64,000 bases of DNA from positions 56,648-120,647 of the forward strand of contig CALVHO010000002.1 in assembly GCA_944328445.1 (NCBI GenBank), in the 5' to 3' direction. Made by a program: the position numbers and the translations under genes. The stretch is from an uncultured Clostridia bacterium (GTDB lineage: Bacteria > Bacillota > Clostridia > Christensenellales > Borkfalkiaceae). The notes under the pieces are model-generated. The model was not told where the DNA came from. It saw only the letters and a list, made by a program, of their open reading frames with translations, and searched no databases. Shown one piece after another: positions 46,047 to 55,715 of the stretch (position 1 is the first letter of the stretch; the number at the start of each line of letters is the position of its first letter).

Positions 46047-46892
46047 TCACCTTTTTCCGAACAGTCGCACCGCCGCGGCGGCCGCCAGCAGCAGCGCCCC
46101 CGCGATGACGTAGTAGAGCGGAAAAACGCTCAAAAGGCTGAACACCAGCAGCCCGACGCCCGCGGTGAGGTAGCCCTTCCAGCTCTCCCTGCGCAGGAGG
46201 CGGTGCCATCCGCTTCGCCCGGCGGCCGCGGGGAGGGCGGGCACTTCGTTCAGCTTTCCCGCCTCTTTGACGAGCCTGTACACCTCTTCCGCCCCTTTGA
46301 GCTCGACGCCGCAGGCCGCCGCCAGTCCCGCCGCGCCCTCGGTGTAGCCGCCCGCATACACCGTTTTGGGCGTTTCGCCTTCGCGCAGCAGGGGGCACAG
46401 GTCGTCGGCGGTCAGCTTTTCAAAGCGGAACAGCGGGTACAGCGCCCGCCCGTCTGCCAGCACCCTCCCGCCCGCGGCGCGGGCGGGAGGGGCGGCATTT
46501 TTCTTGCCCTCGGCGGGGGAAGGGGACGCCTTCCCCGCGTCGGCACTTTGCGCGCCGTCCCCTTCGCGTTCGTCCGTTCGGCGCTTTTCGGCAGCGCGGA
46601 GGGCGTTGAGGCTGTCGGCGATGAGCGCGGCGTTCTGGCGGGGCGTGCGCAGGGCCAGCGCGCGGGCAAGATCGCCGGCGGCGCGCGCGTCCCGCTCCCG
46701 CTCGCCGCGCCCCGCGTGCCGCTTGCGCATCCAAAGCCAAAGCAGGAAGGCCGCGGCCGCGCCCGCGGGCACGGCCGCGGCCAGCGCCGCCCAAAAGGGC
46801 AGACCGAAGCGGAACACGCACAAAAAGAACAGCGACGATACCGCAAAGGCAAACAGTGTATCGGTGTACAGGGGCAGATCAAATTTTTTCAC
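46047..46892 (-). CDS. Membrane protein with possible Mrr-like domain
   Basis: A 281-residue protein with GTG start preceded by GGAGG. Two membrane helices lie at about 14-34 and 38-56 and two more at the C-terminus (about 237-256 and 258-276). The middle (about 140-215) contains the segment TVYAGGYTEGAAGLAAACGV followed by ELKGAEEVYRLV, which resembles the second half of Mrr/restriction-endonuclease-like domains, where a hydrophobic strand, a helix and a GVELxxGEEL motif occur. The catalytic residues of that fold were not found, so this is tentative. It interrupts the yhbY-nadD order in opposite orientation. Confidence 0.65.
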   Translation of the reverse strand: MKKFDLPLYTDTLFAFAVSSLFFLCVFRFGLPFWAALAAAVPAGAAAAFLLWLWMRKRHAGRGERERDARAAGDLARALALRTPRQNAALIADSLNALRAAEKRRTDEREGDGAQSADAGKASPSPAEGKKNAAPPARAAGGRVLADGRALYPLFRFEKLTADDLCPLLREGETPKTVYAGGYTEGAAGLAAACGVELKGAEEVYRLVKEAGKLNEVPALPAAAGRSGWHRLLRRESWKGYLTAGVGLLVFSLLSVFPLYYVIAGALLLAAAAAVRLFGKR

Positions 46893-47279
46893 GGCTCACC
46901 TCCGCCGCCCCCGCGCCGCGGCGCGGGGGCGGCGCCCGCCTTCGCGCGGGCGCCGCAAGGGCGCGCGGACGGGCCGCGGCCCCGCGGCGGTATGGTTTTT
47001 GTCACATTTTTTTCTTTCTAAACTTGTCAGCGGGGGCAAATTTGTGGTATACTGGTAAAAACGCCCGCGGCGGGCGTCCGCGCGGGTATAAAACGGGCCG
47101 TTTTGCCCGATACATGAGTGTACGCACCTTCGGGAGGGGAGAGCGCCCGCGCCCGCAAACGCGGCGGGCCCCGTTCATGTGGTGGACCCCCGTTCACGAA
47201 AGAGGCGGGCTCCGTTCACGGCAAAGCGCCGTTCATGCGCAAAATGAGGCGGCCGCACGCGCGGCCGAGAGGAACAGGT
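46893..47279. other. Divergent leader region before nadD
   Basis: No gene seen. GC-rich inverted repeats at 46907-46960, then the nadD promoter, then a 220-base leader. The leader carries CGTTCATG/CGTTCACG words at 47172, 47191, 47213 and 47230 in a loose array with GGCGGGC between. Confidence 0.55.
47024..47053 (+). promoter_or_regulatory. Sigma-A promoter of nadD-rsfS
   Basis: TTGTCA, 18 bases, TATACT. Confidence 0.75.
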
Positions 47280-48446
47280 ATGAAGATCGCGATCTTCGGC
47301 GGGTCGTTCGACCCGGTGCACGCAGAGCACGGCAACCTCGTGCGCGCCGCGCAGGAAAAACTGGGGGCGGACAAAGTCATCGTCGTGCCCGCCTACGTGC
47401 CCCCGCACAAGCAGGGCAAGAACATGGCCCCGCCCGGGGACCGTTTGGAGATGGCCCGCCTCGCCTTTGCGGGGCAGCGCGGCTGCGAGGTCAGCGCCTA
47501 CGAGCTCAACGCGGGCGGCACCAGCTACACCTGCCGCACCGTGGAACACTTCGCCGAAAAGTATCCGGGCGCGCAGCTGTTTCTGCTCGTGGGCTCGGAT
47601 ATGCTCAAAGACTTCTATTCCTGGCGCGAGCCCGAGGCCATCCTCGCCCGCGCCGAGCTCGTCGTGTGCAACCGCGAGGGGGAAAAGGTCAATTTCCGCA
47701 CCGAGCAGCTGCGCTTTTTCGCGCGCTTCCGCAAGACGTTCAAGGCCCTCGAATACGTGGGGCGGGACGTCTCTTCCACCAAAGTGCGGGTGCTGTGCGC
47801 CTTCGGCGAGGACTTGCGGCCCTACCTCTCGGCGGACGTGGCGGGCTACATCGAAGGCAAGGAGCTCTACCGCGTCGAACACGTGAAGGACGCTTTGCGG
47901 CTTTTGAAGCCCGCGCGGCGCAAACATTCCCTGCGTGTGGCGCTGATGGCGGCGTCTGCGGCCGAAAAATACAAGCTGCCCGAGCGCTCGGTCATCCTCG
48001 CCGCGGCGCTGCACGACGCGGCCAAAAACCTCCCGCCCGACGCGCCCGAGCTCGCGGGGTTCGAGCCGCCCGCGGGCGTGCCCGCGCCCGTCTTGCACCA
48101 GTACGCGGGGGCGTACCTGGCCGAGCACTGTTTCGGCGTGACCGACGAGGACGTGCTCAACGCCATCCGCTACCACACCTCGGGCCGCCCGAGCATGAGC
48201 ACCCTCGAAAAGATCATCTACCTTTCCGACCTGCTCGAAGCGGGGCGCGACTTCCCGCACATCGCGCGGCTGCGCGCCGCCTTCGCGCGGGACTTGAACG
48301 AGTGCATGTACCGTGCCCTGAAACACCAGTGCAAGTACCTTAAAAAGCAGGGCGGGCCGATCGATCCGCTCACCGCCCGCGCCTATTTGTACTACGCGCA
48401 GCTGAACAAGCAGGGCGACAAGACGACCAAAGGAGAAACCAAATGA
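47280..48446 (+). CDS. nadD: NadD-YqeK fusion: nicotinate-nucleotide adenylyltransferase and HD hydrolase
   Basis: A 388-residue two-domain protein. Residues 1-200 are NadD, which adenylylates nicotinate mononucleotide to make NAD: GGSFDPVHAEH (the GxFDPxHxGH-type motif, with Glu replacing Gly), VPAYVPPHK, and SSTKVR. Residues about 205-375 are a YqeK-type HD domain (diadenosine tetraphosphate hydrolase family): KHSLRVALMAA, the metal motif LHDAAKN, and RYHTSGR. In most Firmicutes these are two adjacent genes. No stop or start was seen between them. AACAGGT precedes the ATG. The stop overlaps rsfS (ATGA). Confidence 0.93.
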   Translation: MKIAIFGGSFDPVHAEHGNLVRAAQEKLGADKVIVVPAYVPPHKQGKNMAPPGDRLEMARLAFAGQRGCEVSAYELNAGGTSYTCRTVEHFAEKYPGAQLFLLVGSDMLKDFYSWREPEAILARAELVVCNREGEKVNFRTEQLRFFARFRKTFKALEYVGRDVSSTKVRVLCAFGEDLRPYLSADVAGYIEGKELYRVEHVKDALRLLKPARRKHSLRVALMAASAAEKYKLPERSVILAAALHDAAKNLPPDAPELAGFEPPAGVPAPVLHQYAGAYLAEHCFGVTDEDVLNAIRYHTSGRPSMSTLEKIIYLSDLLEAGRDFPHIARLRAAFARDLNECMYRALKHQCKYLKKQGGPIDPLTARAYLYYAQLNKQGDKTTKGETK

Positions 48447-48961
48447 ATGAACAGGAAAAGCAGGAAGGCGCCGTGAACGGGGCCGCAGCCGCGCCCGCGG
48501 AGGGCGTCAAGCGCACGCGCGCCAAGAAGGCGGAAGGGGCGCCCGCCGCCAAAAAGCCGCGCGCCAAAAAGGCGGAAGGGGAAGTGCTCGCCGCCAAAAA
48601 GCCGCGCGCTAAAAAGGACCCTTCCGCCGCTTTGGCGGAAACGGTGTGCGCCTTTCTCGCCTCCAAAAAGGCGGAGGACATCGTCATCGTCGACGTGCGC
48701 GAAAAGACGGTGCTCTGCGACTACTTCGTCATCGCGGGCGGCCGCAGCACCACCCAGGTCAAGGCCCTGTGCGACAACCTCGAAGAAAAGCTCTCCAAGG
48801 AGGGGATGGAGCCCCGCCGCGTGGAGGGCGTGAAGGAGGGCCGCTGGGGCGTGCTCGACTACGGCGACGTGATCGTGCACATCTTCAACGACGAATCCCG
48901 CCTGTTTTACCACCTCGAACGCCTCTGGGGCGAAGGGGACAACGTCCGCCGCTACGAGTGA
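48443..48961 (+). CDS. rsfS: Ribosome silencing factor RsfS with Lys/Ala-rich N-terminus
   Basis: Binds L14 of the large subunit and blocks subunit joining in starvation. The RsfS domain covers about residues 62-170 (DIVIVDVREKTVLCDYFVI, GRWGVLDYGDVIVHIF, RLFYHLERLW). It is preceded by a ~60-residue extension not found in ordinary RsfS, with three copies of a KKPRAKKAEG-like unit resembling histone-H1-type tails. The extension includes GAVNGAA encoded by CGTGAACG. ATG overlaps the nadD stop, so the two genes are coupled. Confidence 0.93.
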   Translation: MNEQEKQEGAVNGAAAAPAEGVKRTRAKKAEGAPAAKKPRAKKAEGEVLAAKKPRAKKDPSAALAETVCAFLASKKAEDIVIVDVREKTVLCDYFVIAGGRSTTQVKALCDNLEEKLSKEGMEPRRVEGVKEGRWGVLDYGDVIVHIFNDESRLFYHLERLWGEGDNVRRYE

Positions 48962-49049
48962 CCGCCGCGGGCGCGCAAAAAGCGCCGCCCGCGGCCGCGG
49001 CGCGGCATTTTTTGCAAAGCGCCGCCCGCAAAGGCGGCGGGCAAAGCGG

Positions 49050-49367
49050 CTATCCGTTTTTCTGCTCGTCTTTGTCGGCAAAGGCGATGGCGCGCGGCGG
49101 CTTGCAGCCCGTCTTGGGCAGGGTGCGCTTCTTTTCCACGAGGTAGTACACCGTGCGCGGCTGTCCGTGTGCGGGCGGGGCGGGGGCCTTGGGCGCCTTG
49201 CCCGCGTCCGCGGGCGGCGGCCCGTCCCGTCTCTTTTCCGCGCGCTTTGTTCCCCCTTTCGCGCGGTGCAAAAGCCAGATCGCCTTTGCGCCCGCCACCG
49301 CGGCCAGGCACAGCCCGAACAGCAACAATAGGTACACCCCGCCGAGCAGGGTAGAGGCAGCAGGCAT
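49050..49367 (-). CDS. Small single-pass membrane protein
   Basis: A 105-residue protein: one membrane helix at about 8-32 (GGVYLLLLFGLCLAAVAGAK), then a basic, Pro-rich tail (KAPAPPAHG, KKRTLPKTGCKPPRA). AAGGAGGG precedes the start at 49367, giving support for a real gene. A longer frame to 49487 has no ribosome site. Divergent from pdp. Function unknown. Confidence 0.7.
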   Translation of the reverse strand: MPAASTLLGGVYLLLLFGLCLAAVAGAKAIWLLHRAKGGTKRAEKRRDGPPPADAGKAPKAPAPPAHGQPRTVYYLVEKKRTLPKTGCKPPRAIAFADKDEQKNG

Positions 49368-49507
49368 CTTGTACCCTCCTTGCCGCCCAGCCCGCGCCGG
49401 CCCGTTCACGGCCAAGCATCCGCGGCCCGTCGGCGGCCCCTGCATTCTATCACACCGCCGCCCCTTCGCGCGGGCGGGTCTTGTCATTCCATGGGAGGTC
49501 TTGTCGG

Positions 49508-50806
49508 ATGACGGTATACGACGTGATCGACGCCAAAAAGAACGGCCGCGCCCTCGGCGCGGAGGAGGTCGGCTATTTCGTGAACGAAGTGGCGCAGGGC
49601 GGCGCTTCCGACGCGCAGATCGCCGCCTTCTGCATGGCGGTGCTGCTCAACGGCATGACGGACGAGGAGTGCTTCGCGCTCACGCGCGCCATGGCGGAGA
49701 GCGGCGCGCGCACGCCCCGCCCCGCCGAAGGGGTGTTTGCCGACAAGCATTCCACGGGCGGGGTCTCCGATTCGACCACCCTCGTGCTCGTGCCCGTGCT
49801 GGCCGCCCTTGGCGTGCCTTGCGCCAAGTATTCGGGCCGCGGGCTCGGCCATACGGGCGGCACCCTCGACAAGCTCGAAAGTTTCCCCGGGCTGACCGTT
49901 TCCCTCTCGCCCGAGCGCTTCGCGCGGCAGGTGCGCGAGGTGGGCGCGGCCGTCGCGGGGCAGACGGCGGACACCGTTCCCGCCGACAAGCGCATGTACG
50001 CCGTGCGCGACGTGACCGCCACCGTCGACAGCATCCCGCTCATCGCCTCCTCGGTCATGAGCAAAAAGCTCGCGTCCTTTGCCGACGTCATCTTGCTGGA
50101 CGTGAAATATGGCGGCGGCGCCTTCATGCACACGCCGAAGCGCGCCGAAAAGCTGGCGCGGCTGATGGTCTCCATCGGCGAGGCGGCGGGGCGGCGCATG
50201 TGCGCGGCCGTCACCTGCATGGACGCGCCGCTGGGAGACGCCGTCGGCTGCAACGCCGAGGCGCGCGAGGCGTGCGAGGTGTTGGCGGGCAAACAAAACG
50301 ATTTGTCCCGCCTGTCCCTCTTCCACGCCTCCAAGCTGGCCGCGGCCGTTTTGCGCATTCCCGAAGAGGAGGCGCTGCGCCGCGCCGAAGAGGCCGTCGG
50401 GAGCGGCGCCGCGCGCGAAAAGTTCGCGCAGATGGTCGCCGCGCAGGGCGGAGACGCTCGCTATGTGTATGAGCCGCAGCGCTTTTCCGTAGCGCCCTGC
50501 GCGCACGAGGTGCGCGCCGCGGCGGACGGGTTTTTGAACATAGACGCCCTCGCCCTCGGCCGCGCCTGCGTGGAGATGGGCGGCGGCCGCAAGCGGGAAG
50601 GGGACGCGGTGGACCACACCTGCGCCATCCTGTTGAAGAGGCGCCCGGGCGTTCAGGTGCGCGCGGGAGAGCTGCTGGCCGAGGTCTGCTGCAACGCCGC
50701 CGCGCCCGCGGCCTTTGCCTTGGCGGACGGCGCCTTCACCCTTTCGCCCCGCCGCCGCGTGCGGCCGCTCGTGTATGCGTACATCGGCAAAAGCGGGCGG
50801 GCGTGA
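49508..50806 (+). CDS. pdp: Pyrimidine-nucleoside phosphorylase
   Basis: Cleaves thymidine, deoxyuridine or uridine with phosphate, giving base and (deoxy)ribose-1-phosphate. The 432-residue length and motifs (DKHSTGGVSDSTTL for phosphate binding, SGRGLGHTGGTLDKLE) are those of Pdp/DeoA. GGGAGGT precedes the ATG at 49508. It is followed by deoC after 92 bases, forming a nucleoside-salvage pair; deoB is not in the window. Pdp rather than DeoA is chosen from the Firmicutes context only. Confidence 0.94.
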   Translation: MTVYDVIDAKKNGRALGAEEVGYFVNEVAQGGASDAQIAAFCMAVLLNGMTDEECFALTRAMAESGARTPRPAEGVFADKHSTGGVSDSTTLVLVPVLAALGVPCAKYSGRGLGHTGGTLDKLESFPGLTVSLSPERFARQVREVGAAVAGQTADTVPADKRMYAVRDVTATVDSIPLIASSVMSKKLASFADVILLDVKYGGGAFMHTPKRAEKLARLMVSIGEAAGRRMCAAVTCMDAPLGDAVGCNAEAREACEVLAGKQNDLSRLSLFHASKLAAAVLRIPEEEALRRAEEAVGSGAAREKFAQMVAAQGGDARYVYEPQRFSVAPCAHEVRAAADGFLNIDALALGRACVEMGGGRKREGDAVDHTCAILLKRRPGVQVRAGELLAEVCCNAAAPAAFALADGAFTLSPRRRVRPLVYAYIGKSGRA

Positions 50807-50898
50807 AGCGGCATTTTAGCCCTTTTACGCAGATCGTATCGTGAATTATATCCCGCCGCGGGAGCGTACGGCGCCCGCGGCAAAAAAGGAGGATCGCC

Positions 50899-53792
<2,894 letters not shown>

Positions 53793-53793
53793 A

Positions 53794-53822
53794 TTGCATT
53801 TTCGCGCCCGTTCTGTTATAAT
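53794..53822 (+). promoter_or_regulatory. Orphan sigma-A promoter after ligA
   Basis: TTGCAT, 17 bases, TATAAT, starting one base after the ligA stop. Downstream are AAGGAG and a 12-codon open frame that runs into the repeat cluster, not a full gene. Confidence 0.75.
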
Positions 53823-53848
53823 GTCGGGAGCGGCAAGGAGCGCGGCGA

Positions 53849-53887
53849 ATGCTTCGGCGGCGCCCCGGCGGGCTTTGCCGAATGTAG
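53849..53887 (+). CDS. Twelve-codon mini-frame ending in repeat (possible gene remnant)
   Basis: ATG at 53849 lies eight bases after AAGGAG and 27 bases after a strong -10 box. The frame reads MLRRRPGGLCRM and stops at a TAG supplied by the GAATGTAG repeat module. Either a short leader peptide or the surviving 5' end of a gene cut off by the repeat. Low certainty that it makes a functional product. Confidence 0.3.
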   Translation: MLRRRPGGLCRM

Positions 53888-54190
53888 AATGTAAAATGTA
53901 GAGTGTAGAATTTTGGATGCACCTACTATCATCCCGAGCGGCCTACTGTCATCCCGAGCTTGCCGAGGGATCTCATTGCTGGGTCAACAGTGAGCGAGCA
54001 TGAGATCCTTCGACTGCGCCTCACTCCGTTCGGCTCCGCTCAGGATGACGGTAAGGAGCGCTTTGCTCCGCTGGCGTTCCGAGCCACCCCACTGTCATCC
54101 CGAGCTTGTCGAGGGATCTCATTGGCGGGGCTTTGCCGAATGTAGAATGTAAAATGTAGAGTGTAGAATTTAGGACAAATTCTATAATAC
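53870..54190. repeat. Composite repeat cluster between ligA and yicC
   Basis: Modules seen elsewhere appear here in reverse orientation: GAATGTAGAATGTAAAATGT at 53879 and again at 54139, TCATCCCGAGCTTG(C/T)CGAGGGATCTCATT at 53951 and 54092, and GAGATCCTTCGACTGCGCCT through CTCAGGATGACGG at 54002-54050, the reverse of the 4.2-4.35 kb repeat. No gene is present. Confidence 0.9.
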
Positions 54191-54195
54191 CCTGC

Positions 54196-54401
54196 GCGTG
54201 GCAAAACCACGCTTTTGCCTAAGCGCACCCAATTTGCCGAAAACTTTCGGCTTAGGGAAAGGGGTGAATTTCGCGCACTCAAACAATAGGTGTGCCCCAA
54301 AAAGTGCGCGAAAGAGGGGAAAAACGCCGCAGAGCGTCAGCGAACGGCGGTTGTCCCCTAAAACTCACGACTTTTTCTTTTGTCAGCTCAAAAGAAAAAG
54401 T
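54196..54401 (+). other. String of five hairpins before yicC (candidate structured RNA)
   Basis: Five successive stems: GCGTGG/CCACGC at 54196-54212 followed by TTTT; CCTAAG/CTTAGG (54218-54256) closing over CCGAAA/TTTCGG; an 11-bp TTTCGCGCACT stem (54269-54279 with 54303-54313); AGGGGA/TCCCCT with inner CGCCG/CGGCG (54315-54359); and a 12-14-bp AT-rich CTTTTTCTTTTG stem (54370-54401). A TATAAT at 54183 precedes them. Stems 3 and 4 recall the pair after obg. It could be an RNA, a leader, or part of the repeat family. Confidence 0.5.
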
Positions 54402-54423
54402 GTGAATTGTATACGAGGTTCCT

Positions 54424-55299
54424 ATGTTCAGCATGACGGGTTTCGGCAAAGGCGAATACCGCGAGGGCGGCATCGAGCTTTCGGTGGAGATCAAAACGGT
54501 CAACAACCGCTACCTCGACATCGCCGTGCGCGGGCCCAGGATGTTCACGTTTTACGAGGAGCGCATCCGCGCCGCCGTCCGCGAAAAACTTTCGCGCGGC
54601 CATGCGGAGATCTTCATTTCCTGCCTCGACAAGCGCGAAGCGGCCAAGCCGCTCTACGTCGACGCGGCCGCGGCGCAGGGCTGGTATGCCGCCGCCGCGC
54701 GCATCAAGGCGCTGTTCCCGTCTCTGACCGACGACCTGACGCTGACCGCCCTCATGAAGTGTGCGGACGTGGTGCGCCAGGAGGAGCAGCAGGGCGCCGA
54801 CGAGGCGCTGCTTTGCGCGCTCGACGCGGCCCTGGCGCAGGCGCTGGACCGCCTGGGCGGGATGCGCGCCGCCGAAGGGGCGCGCCTGGCCGAAGACATG
54901 CTCTCGCGCATGGACACCATCGAAAAGCTCGCCCTCTCCATCCGTGAACGCGCACCGCTGGTGGCGCAAAGCTACCGCGAAAAGCTGGAAGAGCGGGTGC
55001 GCGAGGCGCTTTCGGGCGGCGGGTTCGACGAGGCGCGGCTGCTGACCGAGGTGGCCGTCTTTGCCGACAAGTGCAACATCGACGAGGAGCTTACCCGCCT
55101 CTTTTCGCACATCGCGCAGTTCCGCTCCATCTGCAAGGAGGAACGCGTGGGGCGCAAACTCGATTTTCTGATCCAGGAATTCAACCGCGAAGCAAACACC
55201 ATCTGCTCCAAGAGCAACGACCTTGCGGTCACCAACGCGGGACTCGCCCTCAAAAACGAGATCGAAAAGGTGCGCGAGCAGGTGCAGAACATCGAATAA
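54424..55299 (+). CDS. yicC: YicC family endoribonuclease
   Basis: A 291-residue protein of the YicC/YloC family (endoribonuclease implicated in sRNA and mRNA turnover). The family start MFSMTGFGKGE is clear, as are VEIKTVNNRYLDI, and the C-terminal KLDFLIQEFNREANTICSKS. GAGGTTCCT precedes the ATG. In Firmicutes it stands before gmk-rpoZ-coaBC-priA; here it is followed by rpoZ directly, with gmk missing. Confidence 0.95.
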   Translation: MFSMTGFGKGEYREGGIELSVEIKTVNNRYLDIAVRGPRMFTFYEERIRAAVREKLSRGHAEIFISCLDKREAAKPLYVDAAAAQGWYAAAARIKALFPSLTDDLTLTALMKCADVVRQEEQQGADEALLCALDAALAQALDRLGGMRAAEGARLAEDMLSRMDTIEKLALSIRERAPLVAQSYREKLEERVREALSGGGFDEARLLTEVAVFADKCNIDEELTRLFSHIAQFRSICKEERVGRKLDFLIQEFNREANTICSKSNDLAVTNAGLALKNEIEKVREQVQNIE

Positions 55300-55342
55300 A
55301 CCCCCGCCCGCAGGGCGGAAATATTTTCAAGGAGATGCAATT

Positions 55343-55564
55343 ATGATCAACGAACCGGTAGTCGACAGGCTTGTGGAAAAGCTGGGCAGCCCCGAAGAGC
55401 CCGCGTCGCGCTATGCGCTGTGCGTGGTGGTGGCCAAGCGTGCCCGCCAGATCATCGACCAGGAGCAGAGCCAGGGCCTCCACGAACTGCCCGGCAACAC
55501 CAAGGAGATCGCGCTCGCCTGCCAGGAGATCATGTCCGGCAAGCTGGCCATGGTCAAGGACTGA
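55343..55564 (+). CDS. rpoZ: RNA polymerase omega subunit
   Basis: A 73-residue RpoZ. It matches the Firmicutes form: SRYALCVVVAKRARQI for contact with beta-prime, and KEIALACQEIMSGKL at the C-terminus. AAGGAG precedes the ATG by normal spacing. It is 43 bases after yicC and is followed by a terminator. Confidence 0.92.
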   Translation: MINEPVVDRLVEKLGSPEEPASRYALCVVVAKRARQIIDQEQSQGLHELPGNTKEIALACQEIMSGKLAMVKD

Positions 55565-55590
55565 GCGCGCCTTTTTTGCGCGCCGCCGCT

Positions 55591-55622
55591 CTGCCCCGCC
55601 CGCGGGGCAGTCTGTTTTTTGT
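55591..55622 (+). terminator. Terminator after rpoZ
   Basis: Stem CTGCCCCG (55591-55598) with CGGGGCAG (55603-55610), then TCTGTTTTTTG. A GCGCGC-T6-GCGCGC hairpin comes just before. It splits yicC-rpoZ from priA, whose own promoter could not be assigned with certainty (TTGACG at 55661 is a candidate -35). Confidence 0.82.
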
Positions 55623-55715
55623 GCCGCACCGCCGCGCGCCCGCGCGGACGCGGCAGGGCTTTGACGTACACGCGGCCGCGCGTTTTGCGCCGCGCGCCGC
55701 ACGGGGATGAAGGGT

